Positions 35,905 through 44,860 of a DNA stretch of 64,000 nucleotides are shown here, one piece after another. The notes under the pieces are model-generated. The model made no database searches, had not been told where the DNA came from, and worked only from the letters and a program-made list of their open reading frames with translations. Origin of the DNA: Cupriavidus sp. Its GTDB lineage: Bacteria; Pseudomonadota; Gammaproteobacteria; Burkholderiales; Burkholderiaceae. The DNA lies in assembly GCA_031180665.1 (NCBI GenBank), contig JAPSLP010000010.1:62001-126000 (forward strand), read 5' to 3'. Position 1 is the stretch's first letter; the number at the start of each line of letters is the position of its first letter. Position numbers and translations under genes: made by a program.

Positions 35905-36618
35905 TTAGAGGCAGTCGGTAGCTGCGGGGGCGGGATGGCGCAGACCGGCATAGACCTGGACGCCCAATGCGGTGCCATGAACGGCCAGATGCCCGCCCAG
36001 TTGAATGGCTTGCAGCAGCTCGGCGGGCGTCAGGCCCAGATCCAGGCCTTCGCGCAGGTGTCGCCGCAGCGCCCGCGGATGATGTGCGGTGAAGCAGGCG
36101 GCCAGCGCTGCCCGCAGCAGGCATTTCTCGGCTGGGCTCAGGCCCTGGCCGGGACTGGGCAGCGCCAGAAACGCCCGGACGGCGCAAGCATAGTCCGGAT
36201 CGAGTGCGTGCAGCACCGACAGGGGGTCGTCGCCGGTCCCATTCAGATCGGCGCCGCATTCCTCAGCCAGCATCGCGGCCGCCTGCGTGACGCCGTCCAG
36301 GCCCTGGGCCGCCACCAGATGCAGCACGTCGAACAGTTCGGCGGGCTGCACGCCCAGCTCGAGCGCACGCGCCATATGGGTCCGCAGGCCGGGCTCGAAC
36401 AGGTGGCTTGCCGACGCGTCCAGCGCCACGTAGATCAGTTCGATCAGGCGTTCGCTGAGCGGACCGTGCCGCGCGGGATGGCCGGCATATGCCGCATAGG
36501 CCCGCACAAAGGCCGGGTGCTCCTGCAGCAGCGTTTCGGTCCACGCTCGCCAGTAGCCGCGCTCGCGCATGAACTCCGCCCGGATGGCGGCGCGGTCGCT
36601 GTCCGAAATGCCCGTCAT
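35905..36618 (-). CDS. Tandem carboxymuconolactone decarboxylase-like domain protein
   Basis: A 237-residue protein made of two CMD/AhpD-like helical domains. The first (about 25-120) has LIELIYVALDASASHLFEPG and LELGVQPAELFDVLHLVAAQ; the second (about 150-237) has CLLRAALAACFTAHHPRALR and LDLGLTPAELLQAIQLGGHL. The peroxidase-type CxxH of AhpD is absent: the first domain has ASASH and the second CFTAHH. It is thus closer to the decarboxylase or structural branch. It overlaps the upstream SDR fusion (ATGA) in the operon. Its reaction is unknown; hydrolytic, decarboxylating and peroxide-linked roles are all possible. Confidence 0.8.
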   Translation of the reverse strand: MTGISDSDRAAIRAEFMRERGYWRAWTETLLQEHPAFVRAYAAYAGHPARHGPLSERLIELIYVALDASASHLFEPGLRTHMARALELGVQPAELFDVLHLVAAQGLDGVTQAAAMLAEECGADLNGTGDDPLSVLHALDPDYACAVRAFLALPSPGQGLSPAEKCLLRAALAACFTAHHPRALRRHLREGLDLGLTPAELLQAIQLGGHLAVHGTALGVQVYAGLRHPAPAATDCL

Positions 36619-37889
36619 GGCTTGACTCCGGCCACGTTGGCACCGGGGCGGAGGATCTGGCCGGTAAGGAACTGGGCGCGAGGCCCGGCCAGGTAGTCGA
36701 GCAGCGGCATGCATTCGGCCGGATCGCAATCCGCTGCGGGCGCCAGCGCATTGATGCGCAGCCCGCGCGCCCCCCATTCGACTGCCAGCGTGGCGATTGC
36801 CATGCCGGCCGCGGCGGCTGCGCCGGCCTGCTGCCAGGGTAGCTCTGGCGAGTCGGGTGGCAGCAGCAGCGTCAGGCTGGCCTGCGCGGCATGTCGTTCG
36901 CGGAAGTCGCGCGCCGCGGCCAACACTGCCTGCAGCACCGAGCCGGGGGCCGCCTGCATCGCGCGGCCATCGACGACGGCGCGGTACGTCGAGGCAGCTC
37001 GCGCCCTGTCGCTCACGCTGTGTTCATCCCGGTTCGCCAGCGCCGCGTGCCAAGCCGCGTCGGCTATCGCCTCGCAGCCAAGTGACAGCGTCGATGCGAA
37101 GGGCAGGGCCGGATGCTGCGCCGAGGGCAAGGGTTGACTGCCCCCATAGATCGACGAGCCGCCGTCGACGACCAGCAGTTGGCCCCGCAGCGTGCGGGCT
37201 CCGGGGCTGGCAAGCAGGCACAGCGCCTCGGCCAGATCGTCCGGCTCGGCCATGCGCCCCAGCGGAATTCTCGCCACCGCTTCGGCCGGGTCCAGATGGC
37301 CCTCGTCGATCAATCGCTGCACGAGTTCGGTGCGCACGAAACCAGGGGAGAGCGCGCACACGGTCCATTCCGGGTGCGCAAGGGCCAGCGCGCGCGTCTG
37401 TGCGATCAGGCCCGCCTTGCTCGCGCTGTACAGGCCGCGCCATGGGATGGCGCGCAGCCCGGCGCCCGAGACGACGTTGACGATGCGCGCGCCGGGCACC
37501 AGCACGGGCATGCAGGCGTCCACCACGCGAGCCGGCGCTTCCAGGTTCAGCGCGATCAGCCGGCGGGCGGCATCGTCGCTGCTGCCGGCCAGCACCTCGG
37601 CGCCGCCGCCAGACATGCCGGCGTTGTTGATCAGGGCCTCCAGCGGGGGAAGCTGGCGTGTCAATGCCTCGATCTGGGCGGCATCGGTCAGGTCCGCCAC
37701 CAGCATCGACGGGCCGATGGCGTCGGCGGGCCAGGCCGCCGACAGTCGCTCCAGCGCTGCCTCGTCGGCGTCCACCGCCACGACATGCCATCCGTTGCGC
37801 GCCAGGCGCAACGCCGTGCTGCGTCCGATGCCCGAGCCTGCGCCGGTAATCAGGACGCCAGCAGGTCTGGAAGCGGATTCGATCGGCAT
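36615..37889 (-). CDS. SDR oxidoreductase fused to a degenerate second SDR
   Basis: A 424-residue fusion. Residues 1-250 form a complete short-chain dehydrogenase: cofactor motif TGAGSGIG at 15-22, D66 in VADLTD, NNAG at 88-91, and the catalytic N115, S141, Y154 and K158 (YSASK). Residues about 270-424 look like the second half of another SDR (AAGMAIATLAVEWGARGLRI, NALAP, LDYLAGPRAQFLTGQILRPG) without a Gly-rich nucleotide motif or a YxxxK. Normal SDRs are about 250 residues. The degenerate half may act as a built-in dimer partner. The gene follows another SDR (12 bp) and overlaps the CMD gene. An NAD(P)-dependent hydroxyacid or hydroxyacyl-CoA step is likely. Confidence 0.87.
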   Translation of the reverse strand: MPIESASRPAGVLITGAGSGIGRSTALRLARNGWHVVAVDADEAALERLSAAWPADAIGPSMLVADLTDAAQIEALTRQLPPLEALINNAGMSGGGAEVLAGSSDDAARRLIALNLEAPARVVDACMPVLVPGARIVNVVSGAGLRAIPWRGLYSASKAGLIAQTRALALAHPEWTVCALSPGFVRTELVQRLIDEGHLDPAEAVARIPLGRMAEPDDLAEALCLLASPGARTLRGQLLVVDGGSSIYGGSQPLPSAQHPALPFASTLSLGCEAIADAAWHAALANRDEHSVSDRARAASTYRAVVDGRAMQAAPGSVLQAVLAAARDFRERHAAQASLTLLLPPDSPELPWQQAGAAAAAGMAIATLAVEWGARGLRINALAPAADCDPAECMPLLDYLAGPRAQFLTGQILRPGANVAGVKP

Positions 37890-37901
37890 GACTGTTGCGC
37901 C

Positions 37902-38672
37902 TCAGATATTGGTGAAGGTCACGCCGCCATCGACGGCGAGCGTCTGCGCGGTGACGAACGCCGCCTCGTCGCTGGCGAGAAAGCAGATGCCGCGCGCGAT
38001 GTCTTGCACGGTGCCGAGACGTCCGAGTGGCGTGCGTGCGGCACGGAACGCGTCGCGCTCGGCATTGCGGTTGCGCTGTGTGCCTTCGGTAGGGACGGCT
38101 GAAGGGCAGACCGCGTTGACGCGAATACGCCGTGCGCCCAGCTCGGCCGCCGCGGCACGTGTCAGGCCGAGAATGCCGGCCTTGATGCCCGAATACACCA
38201 GCGAATTCGGCGTGGAGCGCAGCGCGGCGGTCGATGCCACATTGACGATGGCGCCGCCACGGTCCGGATCCATCGCGCCTGCCGCGGCCTGGACGCCCCA
38301 GACGACCGCCTTGAAGCCGACGTCCAGCATGCGCTCCATGGTCTCGGGCTGGATCTCCGGCACGGCTTGATAGCGGACCCACGCCGCATTGTTGACCAGG
38401 ATGTCGAAGCGTCCGCCCGCGGTGCGTGCCTGCTCGACCGCCGACTGGATGCCGTCGCGGCTGGCGATGTTCTGCACGATGGGGAAGGCGCGACCGCCGG
38501 CGGCCAGGATCTCGTCAACCGCCGCCTCGACCCATTCCGGCTTCAGGTCGTTGACCGCGACGATGGCGCCGCGTGCGGCCATCTGGCGGGCTGTTTCCCG
38601 CCCGATGCCATTGCCTGCGCCGGTGATCAACGCGACGCGGTCCTGCAGGTCCAGCTTGGGAATGGGGTTCAT
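37902..38672 (-). CDS. Short-chain dehydrogenase/reductase
   Basis: A 256-residue classical SDR: ALITGAGNGIGRETARQMAA (TGxxxGIG near 18-25), VNDLKPEWVEAAVDEI, LVNNAAWVRYQ, the catalytic Ser in VNVASTAALR and YSGIK. The NNAG is altered to NNAA. C-terminal features are NAVCPSAVPTEG and AQTLAVDGGVTFTNI. It probably acts on a hydroxyacyl-CoA or related alcohol in the operon's pathway. The start overlaps the small acyl-CoA dehydrogenase stop (ATGA), and a 12-bp gap leads to the SDR fusion. Confidence 0.92.
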   Translation of the reverse strand: MNPIPKLDLQDRVALITGAGNGIGRETARQMAARGAIVAVNDLKPEWVEAAVDEILAAGGRAFPIVQNIASRDGIQSAVEQARTAGGRFDILVNNAAWVRYQAVPEIQPETMERMLDVGFKAVVWGVQAAAGAMDPDRGGAIVNVASTAALRSTPNSLVYSGIKAGILGLTRAAAAELGARRIRVNAVCPSAVPTEGTQRNRNAERDAFRAARTPLGRLGTVQDIARGICFLASDEAAFVTAQTLAVDGGVTFTNI

Positions 38673-39643
38673 GCGGACTCCTGTGCAGTGATGAAGTCCC
38701 GGCCCAGCTGCCGGGACAGGGTCGTCGCGCCGCAGGCGGCATCGAGCGCGCGCACTTCGCGCAGCGCGCGGTGCAGCGGCAGCTCCCAGGTGAAACCCAT
38801 GCCGCCGTGCAGGTGCATGGCCTTTTCGATGATGAAGGCGGCGTGCTGCAGGCTCAGCGCCAGCGCGCCGCGCGTGTCGCGCTCCCGCCCCCATTCGTCG
38901 CACCGCAGCGCACGGCTGATCGCGGCGCCGCTCGCTTCGTGGAACAGCTTCATCCGGGCCAGCCAATGGCGTACCGCTTGCCGTGAGGAAAGCGGGGCAC
39001 CGAATTGCACGCGCGTCCCGGTATGCGTGACGGCCGCCTCCAGCGCGCCCTCGGCCGCGCCATGCGCCGTCGCCGCCAGCAGCAGATCGAGATCGCGCCA
39101 CAGCGCCGTCGCGGCCGGCGCATCCAGTTCGGCCAGCACGGGCGCCTCGGCGAGATCCAGCCAGGCTGCCGGCTCCTCAGGGTCGAGGGCGGGATCGAGC
39201 GTGCGCGGTACGCCTGCCAGATCGACCAGCACGGCGCCGTCGCCGTGCGTCTGGCGCAGCAGCAGCCAGTCGGCATGCCGGGCTTGGCGGGCATGGCCCA
39301 CGCAGCGCTCGCCGAGACGCCCCTGGCACGCGATCGTGCCAAGGCGTTTGCCCTCGACCAGCGCGGCGCGCATCGATGCATCGGGAAGATGGCGGGCCAG
39401 CACGATCTGCTCGGCGAGTGCAAAGCGCAGCCGCTGACGGCCGGCCGCCTGTACCACCGGTACGGCAAACGCCAGCGGCAAGCCGAGCCCGCCATCGTCC
39501 TCGGCGGCGCACACGCCGAACAGGCCCGCGGCGGCCAGTACGCCCGCGTGTTCGTCCACCGTGCGGCGCAATGCGTCTTCGATTGCGCTCTGCGCGGCCT
39601 CGCCGAATTCTTCGGGACGCGGTCCCTTGTCGTCTTGGCTCAT
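38669..39643 (-). CDS. Short acyl-CoA dehydrogenase subunit-like protein
   Basis: A 324-residue protein, shorter than the usual 380-400. It keeps the N-terminal helical region (LFGVCAAEDDGGLGLPLAFA), a poorly conserved middle domain and the C-terminal helical region (THTGTRVQFGAPLSSRQAVR, MHLHGGMGFTWELPLHRALR). The QFGxPLSSRQAVRHWLA and HLHGGMGFTWE segments are FAD-binding in homologues. No catalytic Glu is apparent in the usual C-terminal place. It pairs with the full-length dehydrogenase directly upstream (1 bp between them), like the heteromeric acyl-CoA dehydrogenases known from steroid degradation. That pairing is inference. Confidence 0.85.
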   Translation of the reverse strand: MSQDDKGPRPEEFGEAAQSAIEDALRRTVDEHAGVLAAAGLFGVCAAEDDGGLGLPLAFAVPVVQAAGRQRLRFALAEQIVLARHLPDASMRAALVEGKRLGTIACQGRLGERCVGHARQARHADWLLLRQTHGDGAVLVDLAGVPRTLDPALDPEEPAAWLDLAEAPVLAELDAPAATALWRDLDLLLAATAHGAAEGALEAAVTHTGTRVQFGAPLSSRQAVRHWLARMKLFHEASGAAISRALRCDEWGRERDTRGALALSLQHAAFIIEKAMHLHGGMGFTWELPLHRALREVRALDAACGATTLSRQLGRDFITAQESA

Positions 39644-39644
39644 G

Positions 39645-40850
39645 TCAGTGCTCCCGGGGCAGTTGAAGAATGCGTTGGGCGATCAGATCGAGCTGCACCT
39701 CGGAGGTGCCGGCGTAGATCGTTTCGGCGCGCGAGAACAGATAGGCGTGCGTGAAGAACTGGCGGGCGCGTCGTGCCAGCGGACTCGATTGCGGTCCGAT
39801 CTGGCTGACCTGCTCCAGCGCGAAGCCGGCGAAGGCCTGATGGCATTCGGACCAGAACAGCTTGGTCAGCGAGCCGCGGGCGCCGATGGTCTCGCCCTGC
39901 ATCAGCTGGTCCACCGTGCGTTCGACCAGGCCCTTGAGCCCGTCGATTTCCGAGAGCACCATGCCCAGCCGACGCTGCACGCCGGCATCGTCGAGCTGCC
40001 GCGTGAGAACAGGATCGGAGCGCAAGGCACGCACCAGGAAACCGAGCTCGCTCTCGAAGCGCCAGGCCCGGTACATGCGGTTGGTGGCCCGCTCGATCGA
40101 CAGCACGCGCAGCGCGGCGGTCCAGCCCTCGTCCGGGGCGCCCAGCCGGGCGTTGTCGGGCACCACCACATCGTCGAAGAAGACCTCGGCGAATGACTCC
40201 TTGCCGTCGATCGACTTGATCGGTACCACCCGGATGCCCGGCGTGTTCATCGGCACGGCAAACATCACCAGACCGCGATGCCGGTCCGCGACGGTGCCGG
40301 TACGGGCCAGCAACAGACAGTAGTGCGCCTTTGCCGCGCCGCTGGTCCAGATCTTCTGTCCGTTGATGCGCCAGTGCTGGCCGTCGGGAACGGCTTTGGT
40401 GCGCAGCCGGGCGAGATCCGAGCCGGCGTCCGGCTCGGAGAAGCCTTGGCACCAGAACTGGCGCATGGTCAGGATATTGGCCAGGAAGTCCTGCTTCTGC
40501 GCCTCGGTGCCGACCGCCATGATGATCGGGCCGGCCAGCTCCTTGCCGATCGAGCTGACGCTTTCGGGCATCAGCAGCGCGCCGATCTCCTTGTTGACCG
40601 CCAGATGTTCGCGCAGGCTCAGGCCGTGACCGCCATAGGCGCGCTGCCAGGTCATGCCGGCGAGGCCTGCCTCGTGCATGGCGGCTTCCCACTGGCAGCT
40701 CTCCTCCAGTGTGGGGCTGCGGTAGTCGGGATGGTCGGCGCGCATGTGCGCAGGAAGATGGGCGGCGAGCCAGTCGCGCGCATGGGCGCGGTAACGGCTT
40801 ACCGGGTCGCCATTCGCCGATGCGGCGGGCGGATCGAGGTCATGCAGCAT
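39645..40850 (-). CDS. Acyl-CoA dehydrogenase
   Basis: A 401-residue flavoenzyme oxidising an acyl-CoA to the 2-enoyl-CoA. It carries FCQGFSEPDAGSDLARLRTK-like FAD/substrate residues (as FWCQGFSEPDAGSDL), then WRINGQKIWTSGAAKAHYC and the C-terminal AETIYAGTSEVQ. The classic Glu of IYEGT is Ala here, so the base, if any, lies elsewhere, as in several bacterial FadE-type enzymes. It is the larger half of a probable pair with the next gene. It overlaps the upstream ligase gene by 11 bp. Confidence 0.92.
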   Translation of the reverse strand: MLHDLDPPAASANGDPVSRYRAHARDWLAAHLPAHMRADHPDYRSPTLEESCQWEAAMHEAGLAGMTWQRAYGGHGLSLREHLAVNKEIGALLMPESVSSIGKELAGPIIMAVGTEAQKQDFLANILTMRQFWCQGFSEPDAGSDLARLRTKAVPDGQHWRINGQKIWTSGAAKAHYCLLLARTGTVADRHRGLVMFAVPMNTPGIRVVPIKSIDGKESFAEVFFDDVVVPDNARLGAPDEGWTAALRVLSIERATNRMYRAWRFESELGFLVRALRSDPVLTRQLDDAGVQRRLGMVLSEIDGLKGLVERTVDQLMQGETIGARGSLTKLFWSECHQAFAGFALEQVSQIGPQSSPLARRARQFFTHAYLFSRAETIYAGTSEVQLDLIAQRILQLPREH

Positions 40851-43020
40851 GGGAGGTCTCGGGTTCGGGAAGGGCGGTGGGGCGCAATGGCACGATCAAG
40901 GCATCGAGGATCGCGACCCCTTGGCCGCGCGGACGCACCAGGATCGGGTTGAGGTCGATTTCGGCCACCTGGCCGCGATGGCGGCAGGCAAAGTCGGACA
41001 GCCTGGCGACGGTGCGTGCCGCGGCCTCGACGTCGGCGGGCGCCTGGCCCCGTGCGCCGTCCAGCAGCGGATACAACCGCAGCGAGCGGATCATCGCCTG
41101 CGCCTGCTCCTCGCTGACGGGGGCCAGTTGCAGCGCCACGTCGCGCAGGACCTCGGCGTAGATGCCGCCCATGCCAACCATCACCACCGGCCCGAAGACC
41201 GGATCGCGTGAAATCCCCGCGATCAGTTCGATGCCGCCACGCAGCATGGGCGCGACCAGCATGCCGTCCAGACGCGCGTGCGGTGAATGGCTTGCCACGC
41301 TGGCCAGGATCCGTGCGTACGCGGCACGCACGGCCATGGCATCGTTCAGGTTCAATGCCACGCCGCCAGCTTCGGTCTTGTGCGGTATGTCCTCCGATAC
41401 GATCTTGAGCACGACCGGATAGCCGATGGATTCGGCAGCCTGCACCGCAGCGTCGGCATCGTGCGCGCGGCATTCACGGGGAACGTCGAAGCCCGCCGCG
41501 ATCAGCACCTGCTTGGCGGCATGTTCGTCGCGGAACGCGTTCTCCGGCAGGCGGGCCGCCATGTCGGCGGTCTCCGCCTGATCGGTGGGGGCTGGCGGGC
41601 CCTCGCCGTCCTGCAGGCCGGCCAGGCGTACCAGCGCATCGATACCCCGCGCGGCGGCGTCGATGCTGGAGAACACCGGGATGCCGAGCGCCTGGATCTG
41701 CGCGACCGCGTCGGTGGGCCCGCTGCTGATGATGACCAGCGGGCGCTGCGGATACGCCGCGCGCAGCCGTGCCAGCGCCTCCAGATAGATGTCCCGCAGC
41801 CGCGCGCTGTACAGCGCGAGGGACAGGAACAGCACGGTGGTGCTCTCGCCCGGGTCTTCCTGCAGCGCCGACAGCACCTCGAACAGGATCTCGGGACGGC
41901 TCGACAGTTGCGCCGACGCGTCCACGGGATTGTTGGGCACGGCGCCTGGCAGCGCGGCGCGAATGCGCTCGCGTGTGGCCTGGGCCAGCGGCGGCATGGC
42001 CAGTCCGGCCACGCTCATGGCGTCGGCCATCATGATGCCGAACCCGCCGGACGCGGCCACCGGTGTCACCGCGGGCTTGACCGGCAGGCGGCCCGGCAGC
42101 AATTGCGATACCGCCAGTCCGATCTCGACCAGATCTTCGTGAGAGCGCACTCTCAGCGCACCATGGCGGCGGAACACCGCATCGATCACGGCATCGGAGG
42201 CGGCCAGTGCGCCCGTGTGCGAGGCGGCCGCCGCCTGGCCCTGCTCGGTGGCGCCGATCTTGAGCACGATCACCGGCGTGCGGTGATCACGCGCAATGGC
42301 CAGGGCCTGGCGAAGCCGGTCGCCGTCGCGGCAGGTCTCCATGCAGCACAGGATGACGTTGGTGGCCGGATCTCGCGCGAGCGCCGCGATGCCGTCTGCG
42401 AGATCGACCTCGGCTTCGTTGCCGGTGGTGATCATGCGGCTGATGCCGGCACCGCGCCGCACCAGCAGCTGCAGGGTATAGCTGCCGATATTCCCGGACT
42501 GCGACACGATGCCGATGGCGCCGGGCTGCGGGAAATGATCCTCCAGCGCGACCGAGAACGAGCCGATCGCGCGCTCGGCTACCCCCAGGGTGCCGAGACA
42601 GTTCGGTCCAAGCAGTCGCATTCGATGGCGCTGCGCGAGGGTGCGCATTTCGGTCTGCCAGGCTGCCCCTTGCGGCCCCGCTTCGGCAAAACCGGACGAC
42701 AGCACCACGACGGCCTGCACGCCGCGGTCGGCGCATTCGCGTACCGCCTGCACGGCCATGGCGGCGGGCACGGCGACGATGGCCAGGTCGGGCGCCTGCG
42801 GCGTGTCCGCCAGCCGTGGGTAGGCGCGCAGGCCTTGGACCTCGACGGCGTTCGGATTGATCGGATAGATGTCCCCGCCATAGCCATGCTTGCGCAACAG
42901 ATGCACCGGGCGCCCGCCGATCTTCGAAGCATCGGAGGAGGCGCCGATCACCGCGATCCGTTTCGCGAGAAAAAAGGCTCCCATTCCGGCCCCAGGGGCC
43001 GGCTTGATCGACTCGCGCAT
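40840..43020 (-). CDS. ADP-forming acetate/acyl-CoA ligase family protein (fused subunits)
   Basis: A 726-residue acyl-CoA synthetase of the NDP-forming superfamily (succinyl-CoA synthetase-like). The CoA-binding domain starts IAVIGASSDASKIGGRPVHL; the CoA-ligase domain has IVSQSGNIGSYTL and the phospho-histidine H268 in AAASHTGALAASD; the C-terminal ATP-grasp domain holds YPVVLKIVSEDIPHKTEAGG. Alpha and beta parts are fused in one chain. It would activate the organic acid that the operon degrades to its CoA thioester. It starts 3 bp after the crotonase stop. Confidence 0.92.
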   Translation of the reverse strand: MRESIKPAPGAGMGAFFLAKRIAVIGASSDASKIGGRPVHLLRKHGYGGDIYPINPNAVEVQGLRAYPRLADTPQAPDLAIVAVPAAMAVQAVRECADRGVQAVVVLSSGFAEAGPQGAAWQTEMRTLAQRHRMRLLGPNCLGTLGVAERAIGSFSVALEDHFPQPGAIGIVSQSGNIGSYTLQLLVRRGAGISRMITTGNEAEVDLADGIAALARDPATNVILCCMETCRDGDRLRQALAIARDHRTPVIVLKIGATEQGQAAAASHTGALAASDAVIDAVFRRHGALRVRSHEDLVEIGLAVSQLLPGRLPVKPAVTPVAASGGFGIMMADAMSVAGLAMPPLAQATRERIRAALPGAVPNNPVDASAQLSSRPEILFEVLSALQEDPGESTTVLFLSLALYSARLRDIYLEALARLRAAYPQRPLVIISSGPTDAVAQIQALGIPVFSSIDAAARGIDALVRLAGLQDGEGPPAPTDQAETADMAARLPENAFRDEHAAKQVLIAAGFDVPRECRAHDADAAVQAAESIGYPVVLKIVSEDIPHKTEAGGVALNLNDAMAVRAAYARILASVASHSPHARLDGMLVAPMLRGGIELIAGISRDPVFGPVVMVGMGGIYAEVLRDVALQLAPVSEEQAQAMIRSLRLYPLLDGARGQAPADVEAAARTVARLSDFACRHRGQVAEIDLNPILVRPRGQGVAILDALIVPLRPTALPEPETSHAA

Positions 43021-43023
43021 GGT

Positions 43024-43794
43024 TCAGCGTCCCTTGAACTGCGGCGCGCGCTTCTCGAGGAAGGCCATGCGCGCCTCGCGTGCGTCCTCGGTACGCGACA
43101 ACGCCATCGTGAAATCCTGTTCGAAGCGGTAGGCGTCGCGCTGCGGCATCAGATCGACCATATTGGCCGCCCGCTTGGCATAGACCACGGCCAGCGGTGC
43201 CTTGGAGGCGATCTCATGGGCCAATGCCATCGTCACCGGCAACAATTGGTCCGGCGGCAGCACGTCCTCCAGGATATTGCGGCGCAGCAGCTCTGCCGCG
43301 CTCAGGCGCTGGCCGGTGAAGAACAGGCGCCGGGCGGTCGAGCGGCCGAACAGGGTGCGCAGCATGGAGGCACCGCCTGCCAGGCCGACGTTGATCTCCG
43401 GCATGCCGAAGGTGGCGTTCTCGGATGCGTAAAGAATGTCGCAGGCGGCTGCCAGGCCCATGCCGGCGCCGAGCGCGGCGCCATTGACTGCCGCAATGAC
43501 CGGCTTGGCGCATTCGCGGATCGCATTGCCGGTCTCGCGTGTGATCCGGTTGTGCTCGAGGAAGTCGCCCGGGATGTCGGTGCTGGGACGGTCCTTCAGA
43601 TCGGCACCCGCGCAGAAGACGGAGCCCTGGCCCGTCAGCACGGCGCAAAGAATATCGTCGCGTTCGGAAATTTCGTCGAATACGGCGACCAGTTCGCGAC
43701 GCATCGCACGATTGAGCGCGTTGACCGGCGGGCGATTGAGCGTGACCAATGCCACTTTTTCGTTGACGTCGAGGCGTACGCTCTTGTCAGTCAT
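43024..43794 (-). CDS. Enoyl-CoA hydratase/isomerase (crotonase) family protein
   Basis: A 256-residue crotonase-fold protein with VALVTLNRPPVNALNRAMRR, the oxyanion-hole segments FCAGADLKDRP and NGAALGAGMGLAAACDILYA, and FGMPEINVGLAGG. The first catalytic Glu of hydratases (in MPEI) is present; the second aligns by eye to Arg in STARRLFFTG. It may therefore be an isomerase, dehydratase or other crotonase rather than a hydratase. GGGAGG seven bases upstream fixes the start. First gene of the eight-gene operon; the next gene starts 3 bp on. Confidence 0.9.
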   Translation of the reverse strand: MTDKSVRLDVNEKVALVTLNRPPVNALNRAMRRELVAVFDEISERDDILCAVLTGQGSVFCAGADLKDRPSTDIPGDFLEHNRITRETGNAIRECAKPVIAAVNGAALGAGMGLAAACDILYASENATFGMPEINVGLAGGASMLRTLFGRSTARRLFFTGQRLSAAELLRRNILEDVLPPDQLLPVTMALAHEIASKAPLAVVYAKRAANMVDLMPQRDAYRFEQDFTMALSRTEDAREARMAFLEKRAPQFKGR

Positions 43795-44099
43795 GATGGC
43801 CTCCCTGGCCACGACGAGGCTGGCGGGAAAGGGCGCGGAAGGGAGAAGGGAGGGGCTGCGCAAGATCGCGCAGCGCTTTGGGCGCTGTCAAAGTTGTCTC
43901 CTGAATGCCGGGAAGAAGCGAAGCCCTCTGCAGGGGGCGTGAGGGAATTCTATCCACGAAGATCGCCCGATATTCCTGCAGAATCCTTGAGTGTGTTCTG
44001 CGAAAACGGATGGAGTGAATGCGGCAGTGGCTCGGTTAACATGCCAGCGCCGGCGACCGCTCGATCGGAGCGGCGGGCAGCCATGAAACGAGAACCGCA
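43795..44099. other. Divergent promoter region of the catabolic cluster
   Basis: 305 bp between the divergent crotonase and SDR genes, with no gene. I see no strong promoter consensus or clear dyad. No regulator gene is adjacent, so control may be by one of the LysR proteins nearby (at 33.9 or 45.7 kb) or by a distant gene. Confidence 0.45.
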
Positions 44100-44852
44100 A
44101 TGCAGGCATTGGCAGGAAAGGTAGCGCTGGTGACCGGCGCAGGCTCCGGCATCGGCCGGGCGAACAGTGTGTTGATGGCGGCGCGTGGCGCGGCCGTGAT
44201 CGTCAACGATCTCGACGCGCCCGCCGCCGAGCAGACCGTGGCGCTGATCCGGCAGGCCGGTGGCGTGGCACGGGCATGCATCGCGGACGTATCCGACGGG
44301 GCGTCGGTCGCGCACGCTTTCGCGCTTGCACAGCGCAGCCTCGGCCCCGTCGATGTCCTGGTCAACAACGCAGGCATCCCCAGCGGCATGCCCGCGTTCG
44401 AGGAAATCGACGAAGCGGCGATCGATCGGATGTTCGACGTGACGGTAAAGGGCGCGATGCTCTGCACGCGCAGCGTGCTGCCCGCGATGAAGGCGCGCCG
44501 CAGCGGCAAAATCGTCAACACGTCGTCGATCACGGCCTACGGGTCGCATTCGAGAGGCAGCGTCTACGCAGCGGCGAAGGGCGCGATCATCAGCCTGACG
44601 CGTGCGTGGGCCCGTGAATTTGCCCAATGGAATATCCACGTCAATGCGGTGGCGCCGGGGCGCGTACGCACGCCGATGACGGCGGGCCTGAGCGCCGACC
44701 CGGCCTATCGGGAGGAAGTGCGCCGCCGCGTGCCGCTGGGCCGGCGGGGCGAGCCCGAGGAGATCGCCGCCGTGGTCGCGTTCCTCGCATCGTCCGATGC
44801 CGACTATATGACCGGCCAGGTGCTCAGCCCCAACGGCGGCGAGATCATGTAA
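44100..44852 (+). CDS. Short-chain dehydrogenase/reductase
   Basis: A 250-residue classical SDR with ALVTGAGSGIGRANSVLMAA (TGAGSGIG near 12-19), VNDLDAPAAEQ (acidic residue for NAD preference), LVNNAGIPSG, the Ser in VNTSSITAYG and the catalytic Tyr/Lys in VYAAAKGA, ending YMTGQVLSPNGGEIM. It is related to FabG-like enzymes and probably oxidises a hydroxyl group in the pathway of the divergent operon. The SMP-30 gene follows with an 8-bp gap. The ATG at 44100 is two bases past the end of a CGCA run, with GAACC but no real ribosome site before it. Confidence 0.92.
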   Translation: MQALAGKVALVTGAGSGIGRANSVLMAARGAAVIVNDLDAPAAEQTVALIRQAGGVARACIADVSDGASVAHAFALAQRSLGPVDVLVNNAGIPSGMPAFEEIDEAAIDRMFDVTVKGAMLCTRSVLPAMKARRSGKIVNTSSITAYGSHSRGSVYAAAKGAIISLTRAWAREFAQWNIHVNAVAPGRVRTPMTAGLSADPAYREEVRRRVPLGRRGEPEEIAAVVAFLASSDADYMTGQVLSPNGGEIM

Positions 44853-44860
44853 GGGCGGCC

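Noticed and set aside
41287-44124. A 945-codon open frame antisense to the acyl-CoA ligase and crotonase.
   Set aside because: It is the complement of two well-supported genes and shows no recognisable domain.
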